From assembly GCF_002022415.1 (NCBI RefSeq), contig NZ_MUBG01000001.1:620001-684000 (forward strand): DNA of 64,000 bases, written 5' to 3'. The translations under genes were made by a program, and so were the position numbers. This stretch comes from Bartonella sp. WD12.1 (GTDB lineage Bacteria > Pseudomonadota > Alphaproteobacteria > Rhizobiales > Rhizobiaceae). The notes below the pieces were generated by a model. It saw nothing but the letters and a program-made list of their open reading frames with translations. It was not told where the DNA came from and ran no database searches. Positions 33,191 through 42,132 of this stretch are shown here, piece by piece (the stretch's first letter is position 1; every line of letters starts with the position of its first letter).

Positions 33191-34047
33191 TCATTGTATG
33201 CTCTCTATTGCTTCTTTTAAAATATCTTCACTTACAGCTCCAATGAATACTTTATCGCCAATGATATGAGAGGGAGTACCATTAATATTTAATGTAGAAG
33301 CAATTTGAATATTTCTTTTAAAGGACTTCTTTATGTTAGGGTTTTGTATTGCTTTATGCAAATCTTTTTCATTTGCCCCTAATGAAACCGCTATTTTTAT
33401 AGCTTTGGCTTTGTTTGCACGGTTCTGACCAGTTAAAAGTTCTTTATAAAATTGGAAATATTTCTCTGGAAATTGTTTTCGGAAGGCATAAGCAATTGTA
33501 TGCGCTTCTATCGAATCAGGACCTAAAATGGGTAAATCTTTGATAATTATTCGCAAGTCTGGGTATTTTTTATTAAATTTACCATACTAGAATAGAAACG
33601 TTTACAAAAATTGCAGTTATAATCAAAAAATTCAACGAGTATTATTTTACCATTTGGGTTTCCAAAAACAGCATCGTGAGGAGATTGAAAAATTTCCTTT
33701 TCTAGTGATTTAATAACAAAAGCTTGTTGTTCCTCTATCCCCCCCAACTTTTCTTGAAGGATAAGCTGCATTTCGATCATAATTTCTGGGTTTTTAAGAA
33801 GGTAGTCTTTTACAATCTCTCGGATGTAATCATCATTTGTACGTGGTGTTATTTTTTCACTAAGTTTGGATAAAAAAGTAGAATCTTCCAGAAGCTGTAT
33901 TTTAAGGCTTTCTGTGATTGAATTATTTAATGTTGTCTCTTTTGCTTTTAAATTTGATAAAGGTAAGCAAATTAAAATACTTAACATGATTATCATTGAA
34001 AATTTTGCAATGAATGTTGTTGTTAAGTGTTGAAGCTGATGTATCAT
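33191..34047 (-). pseudogene. DsbA-family periplasmic thiol oxidoreductase, frameshifted
   Basis: Two overlapping frames form one DsbA/Com1-like protein. The first (34047-33547) has a signal segment (about 15-35), a helical N-terminal region and the active site FFDYNCNFCKRFY (CNFC), then ends ...NLIKNTQTCE. The second (33556-33191) continues RIIIKDLPILGPDSIEAH with the cis-Pro motif NGTPSHIIGD. Adding one base in the A6 tract (33566-33571) restores KKYPDLRIIIKD. The coding sequence there also reads A-AAA-AAT, so slippage could yield some full protein. The rest is intact, so the damage is recent or an assembly error. Confidence 0.75.
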
Positions 34048-34773
34048 CTATATATCTTTGTATTTTAATAGAGTATCTATAAACTATATGGAAACTATTA
34101 TGTATACGCAACAAAACATTGAATCATAGCATAAACTTAGTGGGTAATAGAAATAACATCAATTGCTTTTTTACTGCTGTGAAAAATTATTCTATAACGT
34201 ATAATTTGCAGTAGTTATATTTTTTATTCAGGTTAGTTTTTTTGTGTAAAAATTAGAATATTTTGTTTATCAAAATCAAAATAATATTATTTCTTATGTT
34301 GAAAAGCCTACAATAAACGCAAAAAATAGAATATTCTCTAGTCTTAATACCCACAGTGCACTTTAATTCAAAAACTGTTTTTAAATACTATATGTATATT
34401 ATATAATGCTTTTTATATTATAGTTATTTTAAAATATGGCAAAAACAATGCAGATTTTGCAAAAATTTTTGAAGAAATATAAATATTTCTGCGATGCTTT
34501 ACATAAAATATTGACCATTAAAATGTTTGTTAGATAGTTTATTTTCTTGCTCTAATATATCTATGCTCTTTAAGTTATATTTTTTAGTTTTTACAATAGC
34601 TTGACGGTGATGTTTTCTTTGTTTGTTTAATGTCATTTTAATTTATTCTGGTATCGATAAGGGTTATATTAAATAATAAATCATATTTGGTTTAAAATAA
34701 GTCCATATTGATTTTAATTATTTTTTCTATTGAGCACAGTGAAGCAAAATAAATTTTATGTGAAAGTGAAATT
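34048..34773. other. Intergenic, AT-rich
   Basis: About 725 bases between divergent genes (dsbA-like and glpD), very AT-rich. I see no convincing gene, RNA or strong hairpin. Promoters for both flanking genes should lie here. It may be the remains of decayed sequence, typical of reduced genomes. Confidence 0.5.
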
Positions 34774-36297
34774 ATGAAAGCCACAACGCATTATGATTTG
34801 TTTATTATTGGGGGTGGGATAAATGGATGTGGAGTGGCAAGAGATGCAGCAGGTCGTGGTTTTAGTGTTGGATTAGCCGAAATGAATGATCTTGCATCGG
34901 GTGCATCAAGTGCATCAACAAAGCTTATTCATGGTGGTCTTCGTTATCTTGAACACTATGAATTTAGACTTGTTCGTGAAGCGTTAAAGGAACGAGAAAT
35001 TATTTGGAATATGGCTCCACATATTGTGCGTCCTTTGCGTTTTATTCTTCCTTATCATAAAGGAATGCGTCCTGCTTGGGTGTTACGTTTTGGGCTTTTC
35101 CTTTATGACTATCTTGGTGGTTGGAATCAAAAACTATGGCGTAGCAAAAAGATTGATTTTTCAAGAGAATTTAGCACTCCACTTCAAGAAATTTATAGTA
35201 AAGGTTTTGAATATTCTGATGCAACAGTAGATGATGCTCGTTTAGTTATTGCCAATGCACGTGATGCAAAAAAGAGGGGTGCTGACATAAAAGTACGCAC
35301 AGAAGTTGTATCCTTAAAAATGGAGGGAGAAAAATGGCTAATAACACTTCATGATAAGTTGAATAATCAAGAATATTGCGTTTCTGCCTCTTATATTGCA
35401 AATATGGCAGGACCTTGGATCAATCATATTTTAATCAATGTTTTAGATTATAAAGAGCATTCACTAGTGCGGCTTGTCAAAGGTTCTCATATTGTAGTTC
35501 CAAGCCTTTATACTCATGATCGTGCTTATATTTTTCAAAATAGTGATGGCCGTATTATTTTTGCTATTCCGTATCAGGAAGAATTTACATTGATTGGGAC
35601 AACAGATTGTGACTATCAAGGTGATCTTACTGATATCCGTATTAGTAATGCTGAGATTGACTATATTTGTGCAGCAGCAAATGAATATTTTGCTCAACCA
35701 ATATTACGTGAAAATATTGTGTGGAGCTATTCTGGTATTCGCCCGCTTTATGATGATGGTGCTACAAAAGCACAAGAAACTACACGTGATTATGTTTTGA
35801 AAGAAATGGGTGTAGGAAATGCTCCACGAATTCTCAATCTTTACGGTGGTAAAATCACAACTTATCGTAAATTAGCTGAAGATGTAATGAAGTTTGTTGA
35901 AAAGGCGCTTGGTTCTAAGGGGATAGCGTGGACAATAAATTCAGTACTACCTGGTGGTGATTTTCCGTGTGATCAATTGGATATGATTGAAAAAAAGATT
36001 GCTCTTTTACTTCCAGATTTAGATGCATTTACATGGCGCAGGCTTGCTCGCTCCTATGGTACAGAAGCACTCATAATATTTGCTAACGGTAAGGCAGATA
36101 GAGGAAAAGATTTTGGGCATGGACTTTATGAAGTAGAAGTCAAATGGCTAATGGAAAAGGAATGGGCTAAGACGTGTGAAGATATATTATGGCGTCGTTC
36201 AAAACTTGGACTTTTATTGAATAAACAAGAAACTGATGTTCTTGCTGCTTATATAGAGAATAAAAAAAGATTGATTAAAATTATAGATCTTAGTTGA
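34774..36297 (+). CDS. glpD: Glycerol-3-phosphate dehydrogenase (aerobic, FAD)
   Basis: 507 residues, the usual GlpD length (E. coli 501). The FAD-binding motif IIGGGINGCGVARDAAGRG is at the N-terminus, followed by LASGASSASTKLIHGGLRYL, the substrate-region VRLVKGSHIV and the C-terminal NLYGGKITTYRKLAED. It oxidises glycerol-3-phosphate at the membrane and passes electrons to quinone. It stands alone; no glpK or glpF is next to it. Confidence 0.95.
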   Translation: MKATTHYDLFIIGGGINGCGVARDAAGRGFSVGLAEMNDLASGASSASTKLIHGGLRYLEHYEFRLVREALKEREIIWNMAPHIVRPLRFILPYHKGMRPAWVLRFGLFLYDYLGGWNQKLWRSKKIDFSREFSTPLQEIYSKGFEYSDATVDDARLVIANARDAKKRGADIKVRTEVVSLKMEGEKWLITLHDKLNNQEYCVSASYIANMAGPWINHILINVLDYKEHSLVRLVKGSHIVVPSLYTHDRAYIFQNSDGRIIFAIPYQEEFTLIGTTDCDYQGDLTDIRISNAEIDYICAAANEYFAQPILRENIVWSYSGIRPLYDDGATKAQETTRDYVLKEMGVGNAPRILNLYGGKITTYRKLAEDVMKFVEKALGSKGIAWTINSVLPGGDFPCDQLDMIEKKIALLLPDLDAFTWRRLARSYGTEALIIFANGKADRGKDFGHGLYEVEVKWLMEKEWAKTCEDILWRRSKLGLLLNKQETDVLAAYIENKKRLIKIIDLS

Positions 36298-36688
36298 TTA
36301 ACTAAAATTGCGGTATTTTTAGTATATTTATACCGAGATAATTTTTAAGATACTATAATAGTATTGCTTTTATTTTTTGAGGATCAAAAGATCTTTAGAT
36401 ATTAAAAGTAGTGAAAATGTGTTGTGAAAAAATAGAGAAGGTGCGTTTTAGGTAGCGGTTACTTCATGGGTTAATATGGAATAGTAAAGCGAATTTAGCT
36501 GTATGTAATGAAGAAGAACAATGCTTTTTATTTTTAACAAAATTTAGGTAATTTAAAAAAGGTAATAAGTATTAGGTATAAAGGCTAAAGCATGTTTTTA
36601 TATCCTCAGTCGATAAAAAACGATAGAACTATTATAAAGAGGAAAAAAGACATTGCTCGTATACATGAATAAAATGCTATAAAAATGT
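36298..36688. other. Intergenic with possible terminator of glpD
   Basis: A weak hairpin CGGTAT (36311-36316) / ATACCG (36330-36335) followed by ATTTTTA may end the glpD transcript. The remaining 350 bases are AT-rich with nothing recognisable. Confidence 0.35.
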
Positions 36689-37684
36689 ATGAGTAATGCT
36701 TTTATGACGTTGTATAGCTCTCCATCATTAGTAAAATTTGCAGTGGCACCAATGCTAGATTGGACGGATCGGCATTGTCGTTTTTTTTATCGTCTTTTGA
36801 CCAAAAAAGCGCTACTTTATACTGAAATGGTTGTAGCAGATGCTGCAATCCATGGCATTCGTGAACGACTATTGGCTTTTAGTGATGAAGAACACCCAAT
36901 TGCATTGCAATTAGGTGGATCGGATTCGCAAAAATTGGCAGAAGCAGCGCGAATTGCAGAAGACTTTGGATATGATGAAATAAACCTCAATGTTGGTTGT
37001 CCATCAAATCGTGTTCAAGCAGGTATGTTTGGTGCTTGTTTGATGCTCCATCCTGATATTGTGGCAAGGGCTGTAGAAGCAATGAAGCAGGCTGTGACCA
37101 TATCTGTGACTGTTAAATGTCGTATTGGTGTAGACAAACAAGATGAAGAATTAGCTTTAGATATTTTAGCTAATCAAGTGTGGAATGCAGGCTGTGATGC
37201 ACTCTGGGTGCATGCACGCAAAGCGTGGTTAAAAGGGCTAAGTCCGAAAGAAAATCGTGGTATTCCAGAACTTAATTATGAAAGAGTTTATAGATTAAAA
37301 CGTAAATATCCCCATAAATTTATTGGGATAAACGGTGGAATCCAATCAATTGATGAAGTCAAAGAACATTTAAAATTATGTGATGCCACCATGGTGGGAC
37401 GGCAAGTTTATCATGATCCAGCTTTACTTATGTCCATTGATTCTAAAATATATGGTGAACCGCAAAACAATTTTAGTGATTGTGATCTCATTGATGCTAT
37501 GTGTGATTATGCTGCTAAACATATAGCATCAGGTGGACGTCTTTCTCATGTGACACGCCATATGACTAATTTATTTCATGGTAGAAATGGTGCACGTCGG
37601 TGGCGGCAAATATTATCAAATGATGCGACAAGAAGAGATGCAGGTGTGTCCGTTTTAAAGGAAGCTTTTGCTGCTTGTATTTAG
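36689..37684 (+). CDS. dusA: tRNA-dihydrouridine synthase A
   Basis: 331 residues. FAVAPMLDWTDRHCRFFYR is the DusA signature, with HPIALQLGGSD, YDEINLNVGCPSNRVQ, catalytic cysteine in FGACLM, and WVHARKAWLKGLSPKENR. It reduces uridines in the tRNA D-loop with FMN and NADPH. ATG 36689 or 36704 may be the start; no clear ribosome site is visible for either. The gene is monocistronic. Confidence 0.93.
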   Translation: MSNAFMTLYSSPSLVKFAVAPMLDWTDRHCRFFYRLLTKKALLYTEMVVADAAIHGIRERLLAFSDEEHPIALQLGGSDSQKLAEAARIAEDFGYDEINLNVGCPSNRVQAGMFGACLMLHPDIVARAVEAMKQAVTISVTVKCRIGVDKQDEELALDILANQVWNAGCDALWVHARKAWLKGLSPKENRGIPELNYERVYRLKRKYPHKFIGINGGIQSIDEVKEHLKLCDATMVGRQVYHDPALLMSIDSKIYGEPQNNFSDCDLIDAMCDYAAKHIASGGRLSHVTRHMTNLFHGRNGARRWRQILSNDATRRDAGVSVLKEAFAACI

Positions 37685-38191
37685 GATAAGCTTCGTTGCA
37701 ACTCTAAAATTCTATTTTAATATTATACATTAATTAATTCATTTTATAAATTGTAATTTATATATAATTTGTGATTATTTTAAATAATTGGAAGAGGAGA
37801 AAACTAAATACTATCCATTTATGATAATGAAACTTTGTTAAAATTTGGACGAGAAGATGTGAAGACTTTTTTATAAATGCAGATGTAATAAATGCTAAAA
37901 TATTACGATTTTTGGAATATTTTCACGATAAGAAATCCATAAGCTCGGTGAGCTTATCTTTTTTGAAATAAGCTAGTTATAGATGTTATGAGTAGTGTAC
38001 AGATAATAAAAATAAATCGCATCATTAGTAATATTATCAACATTTAGGAATAAATAATTTTTAAATAAAGATAAGTCATTACTTTAATAACAACGTAATA
38101 TATTTATACTGTAAAAAAACAACGAATTATTTATACTCTGTTTATAAGATAAAATTTTATTGATACGCTATAGATTTAAAAAGATACTTTT
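37685..38191. other. Intergenic with an orphan terminator
   Basis: 507 AT-rich bases. Apart from the terminator at 37939-37964, no gene is evident. The 255 bases between dusA and the terminator could be a long 3' UTR or carry a small RNA; nothing in them codes for more than a few residues. Confidence 0.4.
37939..37964 (+). terminator. Strong Rho-independent terminator
   Basis: Perfect 8-bp stem ATAAGCTC / GAGCTTAT (37939-37946, 37950-37957) with a three-base loop and a run of six T after one C. It lies 255 bases after dusA with no gene between. Confidence 0.75.
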
Positions 38192-39190
38192 ATGAACAGC
38201 AGTCCATTTGATGATTTTCGCGCATTATTAACAAACTTACCGAGTGCTGATGAGTTTTCTATGATTTTAGCTAGAAAACGGCAGGAGAAGTTAATAAAGC
38301 CGCAGGGAGCCCTAGGAAAGTTGGGAGATATCGCGGTTTGGTATGCAGGGTGGAGAGGTGAAGAAAAGCCGATTATAGCGCAACCTTTAGTGGCTATTTT
38401 TTCTGGTAATCATGGTGTTGTCGAGGAAAATGTTACACCATTTCCGCAATCTATGACACAGGAGGTAGTAAGAAGGATTACTGCTGGTGGTGCGGCCATC
38501 AATCAGATCTGTGTGGCTTATAATCTTAGACTAAAGATATTCGATTTAGCTCTAGAGTGCCCAACAATGAATATTACTAAAGATGCTGCAATGGGTGAAC
38601 GTAACACAGCTGCAACAATGGCATTTGGTATGGAATCAATTGCTGGAGGAACAGATCTTTTGTGTGTAGGTGAAATGGGAATTGGTAACTCAACAATAGC
38701 ATCAGCCTTATGTCTAGCTTTATTTGGTGGGGAAGTTGAAGAATGGGCTGAGTCTGGTAGGGGATCTGTAGGGGAATTTTATGAACGCAAGGTGAGAGCA
38801 ATAAAAACAGCGATTTCTTTGCATGAGGGTTATTTAAATGATCCTTTTGAAATTATGCGTCGTTTAGGAGGGCGTGAAATTGCAGCGATGGTGGGTGCTA
38901 TCTTAGCAGCAAGAATGGAAAAAATTCCGGTTATCTTGGATGGTTTTGTAGCAACAGCAGCAGCGGCAATATTATATAAAATGAATCCAAGGATACTTGA
39001 TCACATTATTATTGGTCATATTTCTTCTGAACCAGCTCATTGTAAACTTTTGGAAAAAATTGGAAAAGAACCGCTTTTAGATTTAAGAATGTGTCTTGGG
39101 GAAGGAACAGGTGCAGCTATGGCTGCTGGTGTGGTCAAGGCTGCTCTTTTAACCCACGCACAAATGACTACTTGTGAACAAGAAAATTAG
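38192..39190 (+). CDS. cobT: Nicotinate-nucleotide--dimethylbenzimidazole phosphoribosyltransferase
   Basis: 332 residues. CobT motifs: KPQGALGKLGDIAVWYAG, FSGNHGVVEENVTPFPQSMT, VGEMGIGNSTIASAL and the catalytic-glutamate region MCLGEGTGAAMAAGVV. It makes alpha-ribazole phosphate for the lower ligand of cobalamin. No other cobalamin gene is near. In an organism with a reduced genome a lone cobT suggests remodelling or salvage of imported corrinoids; this is inference. Confidence 0.94.
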   Translation: MNSSPFDDFRALLTNLPSADEFSMILARKRQEKLIKPQGALGKLGDIAVWYAGWRGEEKPIIAQPLVAIFSGNHGVVEENVTPFPQSMTQEVVRRITAGGAAINQICVAYNLRLKIFDLALECPTMNITKDAAMGERNTAATMAFGMESIAGGTDLLCVGEMGIGNSTIASALCLALFGGEVEEWAESGRGSVGEFYERKVRAIKTAISLHEGYLNDPFEIMRRLGGREIAAMVGAILAARMEKIPVILDGFVATAAAAILYKMNPRILDHIIIGHISSEPAHCKLLEKIGKEPLLDLRMCLGEGTGAAMAAGVVKAALLTHAQMTTCEQEN

Positions 39191-39750
39191 AAAAAATAAT
39201 AATATGATCGATAAATATCGAGAAGAGCTTTAAGAATTTCACTCATTTATCTTTTCTACTGTTTTATATAATCAAGAAATTTGCCTATCCGGTTAATTCT
39301 ATTTATGAAAGAGGAGGGAAGTTGCAGAACGTCAATTTAACAATTAAAATCTTTTGTAAAAGCCATTACAGTTTTAATATTGGAATCGTAAAACGCAATA
39401 AGTAGTGAGTATTGCATACTTATTTGATAAAATTTAAGCATTCCACAAAATTTTTTACACAATTTTTGAAAGATATTAGTTTTAAAAGATATTAGGGTTG
39501 TTCACGATTTTGTTGTGTCAAGTAGGCAAAACTGCGATGTATACGCTTGTTTTAAAAAAGAAAAAGTAGCAACACAACATTAAATAATACTGTTTTTAGA
39601 ATTGTTAAATTAAAATTGTTAAATTTTGTGCTAGAAAAGAGTTATAAAAATCATTTTTTAAGGTAACATTGAAGACAGACAATAGTGATATTTTCTTGCG
39701 AAAAATAAATTTAGATCAAGGTAATTTATACTTTTTTCTTCAATACTAAA
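39191..39750. other. Intergenic, AT-rich
   Basis: 560 bases between convergent genes. The only notable element is a short direct repeat of AAAGATATTAG near 39470-39495. No terminator with a clear T run and no coding sequence were found. Confidence 0.4.
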
Positions 39751-40386
39751 TTATAAAAACTTACGCACCAAATGACGAAGATATATGATCAGCTCATCAT
39801 TAAACCATGGGTGTTGTTGTAGCCAAAAAGTATTTCGCCATGATGGATGGGGTAAGGGCATGACATTATATCCTCGAGGTTGACGGATAGAAAGAATGTT
39901 TTTCCAATCATTAACGGTTTCTGAGACGGTTTTATGTTTAAGTCCTGCAATGTGCCATTTTTGTGCATAATTTCCAATAGCAAGGACAAGCTTTATTTGT
40001 GGCATAGCTTGAAATACTTTTTCATGCCATATCTCTTGACATTCGCGTCTTGGCGGTAAATCAGATTTATTTTTATCATAGCCAGGAAAACAAAATCCCA
40101 TGGGAACAATAGCAAATAAAGATCTATCATAAAATTCATCGCTTGTTACACCTAACCAATTACGTAATCTATCTCCAGAACGATCATTGAAAGGAATAGA
40201 AGTTTCATGAACACGTAACCCCGGGGCTTGACCCGCGATTGCAATAGAAGCTGTGTTGGATAAATAGACAACAGGCCTTGGTTCATGAGGAAGAGGGGGA
40301 AAATAATGTGGGCGTTCAACACAAACACGACAAGAACGAATTTGCTCTCCCAATTTAACAATTTGCTCACATTTTTGTTGCGTCAT
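39751..40386 (-). CDS. Uracil-DNA glycosylase superfamily protein
   Basis: 211 residues. The GQAPG motif (IAIAGQAPGLRVHE) followed by IPFNDRSGDRLRNWLG corresponds to the G-EAPG...PF..AG motif of the superfamily, and LPHPSWRN is the second catalytic loop. VLAIGNYAQKWH forms the central strand. Only two cysteines (SCRVC) of a possible iron-sulfur site are seen at the N-terminus, so it differs from classical family 4 enzymes. It probably removes damaged or deaminated bases. The nuclease gene lies upstream on the same strand. Confidence 0.8.
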   Translation of the reverse strand: MTQQKCEQIVKLGEQIRSCRVCVERPHYFPPLPHEPRPVVYLSNTASIAIAGQAPGLRVHETSIPFNDRSGDRLRNWLGVTSDEFYDRSLFAIVPMGFCFPGYDKNKSDLPPRRECQEIWHEKVFQAMPQIKLVLAIGNYAQKWHIAGLKHKTVSETVNDWKNILSIRQPRGYNVMPLPHPSWRNTFWLQQHPWFNDELIIYLRHLVRKFL

Positions 40387-40429
40387 GGTAGATAAAAATT
40401 AATGACAGCATTACAAAAAAGCAATAATT

Positions 40430-41002
40430 TTATCTTTTTATATAAGGATGAACTTTTCGCCACTCTTGCGGTTGTTGGAAATATGATTGCCATATACCCT
40501 TTTTTTGTGCTTTGGCTTTTTGCTCTTCTTTCTGGTAAGTATAACCATAGTAACTTATAGCCCACCCATCACGTACCATTTTTGCATTAATATTTTTGAC
40601 TTTTTCTGTTCTACATGTACCAAGCACACGCTGATATTTGTCTTTTTTATCCCAATGACATGTAACAAATTGGTTTGCTATAAGTTTTTGTAAATGCTCT
40701 TTGGCCTTAATGCCGCATGGGTAACGCTCTGTCTCCATACCACAAAATTGACGCAGTTCAGGAGCATCAATTCCTACAAGTCGGATCATAACATCACCAA
40801 TTCTGATTGAATCACCATCAATAACAATCGCATTTCCCGTAACGGATTCTGTTAAAGCAGAAGCCACTTCTTGAGGTCGCGACCAAGCACACCCCACGTT
40901 AGTCGCTACATTGATGAAAACACTGACAACTGTAAGAGTACTTAAAACTGTAACTTTCCGATAAAAGTCACTTAGATTAAAATAAAAAGCATTATTTCTC
41001 AT
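40430..41002 (-). CDS. Secreted thermonuclease-like (SNase) protein
   Basis: 190 residues. A hydrophobic N-terminal segment (about 17-37, TVLSTLTVVSVFINVATNVG) acts as signal or anchor. The SNase domain has IDGDSIRIGDVMIRLVGIDAPE (split here as two strands), CGIKAKEHLQKLI, YQRVLGTC and MVRDGWAISYYG. These are the calcium and catalytic positions of staphylococcal nuclease relatives. It probably degrades nucleic acid outside the cytoplasm. Confidence 0.83.
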   Translation of the reverse strand: MRNNAFYFNLSDFYRKVTVLSTLTVVSVFINVATNVGCAWSRPQEVASALTESVTGNAIVIDGDSIRIGDVMIRLVGIDAPELRQFCGMETERYPCGIKAKEHLQKLIANQFVTCHWDKKDKYQRVLGTCRTEKVKNINAKMVRDGWAISYYGYTYQKEEQKAKAQKKGIWQSYFQQPQEWRKVHPYIKR

Positions 41003-41533
41003 AGAAGAATTAATATCATAATGTGTTCGATTAAGTCAAGATATACTTTATATTGTGGAATTATCTTATTTTTTAATGCTGATTGTATCATTATGATAAT
41101 AAATATCTCGGGAGCAATACCCATTAGTATTAATGTTATGCGACTAAAAATTCCTTTGAGTATTTAAATTTGTAATGTTGTTCGTTAACTAACAGAGTTT
41201 ATTTTCTTATAACTTTACGTATACAATGAAAAAATTCCATTTGTCTGAGCTATTTAAATAGCTTTAGTTGAACAACCTTGGTTGCCACCTTCAATATAAA
41301 AAGTCTTTTGCCATAATAAATAGCAAAATATCTAATAATTATATGGAATTTTGGCAAGATAAACCGCTATCACTTAGAGCAAAATACAAACTAATTATTT
41401 AACCAATTTTACTTTAAATAGTAGCTGTGAGATAAAGCTTTTTAAAAACGCTAAACACTTATTAGTGTTTTTTAAGTGTGTTTGTATAATTAGCAGAAAT
41501 AAACAGCACTACAATTTAAATGGATGAAATCAA
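41003..41533. other. Intergenic, AT-rich
   Basis: About 530 bases between two minus-strand genes. No coding frame or clear RNA structure is seen; it should hold the nuclease promoter and the end of the rpmG transcript. Confidence 0.4.
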
Positions 41534-41701
41534 TTATTTGATTTTTGTTTCTTTAAACTCAACGTGTTTTCTAGCAATTGGGTCATATTTACGTTTGCTC
41601 ATTTTGTCTGTCATTGTGCGACTATTTTTCTTTGTTACATAGAAAAAACCAGTATCTGCAGTTGACAAAAGCTTGATTTTAATAGTTGCTGCTTTAGCCA
41701 T
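41534..41701 (-). CDS. rpmG: 50S ribosomal protein L33
   Basis: 55 residues: [20 protein letters not shown], then [20 protein letters not shown] and [11 protein letters not shown], a complete L33 of the zinc-independent type (no CxxC). AAGGAT stands upstream of the ATG (complement of 41706-41711). In Rhizobiales rpmG commonly lies near rnr, as here. Confidence 0.96.
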   Translation of the reverse strand: MAKAATIKIKLLSTADTGFFYVTKKNSRTMTDKMSKRKYDPIARKHVEFKETKIK

Positions 41702-42132
41702 AATATAAGGATCCTATTAAACTGAAAATGATACTATTTTGCTCTCAGAACTCATTTTTGATGCAATTATATTTCATTGCCAACACTACGGATGTTATAA
41801 AAAAAGTCAAGACTTGATTAGTTTTCTTATCAGGTAAGTGTAGATTATTATATCAGTCAAGGAAGTAAATCATCGTAGAGGAAAAATCAAAATTTTTAAA
41901 TATTATGTTACTTGAGCAATAAAAGTTGCTTCAATAGATATGCTAATTCTGGATCGAAAATGGTCTACGGTAATTATTGTGATTTCATTATAATTAATGA
42001 TGTTATTTTAAAAAAAATCTGTCTAGTCATTAGCAGTAAAGCAAATTGTGTTTCTACTTTTAATGTTAACACTTAATCTAAGCAGGGCAGAATCTAAGTA
42101 GGGCAGGGTTTCCAGAAATTAATCTTATTGTT
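41702..42132. other. Intergenic with short tandem repeat
   Basis: Two tandem copies of a 16-base unit, AATCTAAGYAGGGCAG, lie at 42075-42090 and 42091-42106 just beyond the rnr stop. The rest (431 bases in total) is AT-rich and shows no gene; the rpmG promoter should be here. Confidence 0.5.
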
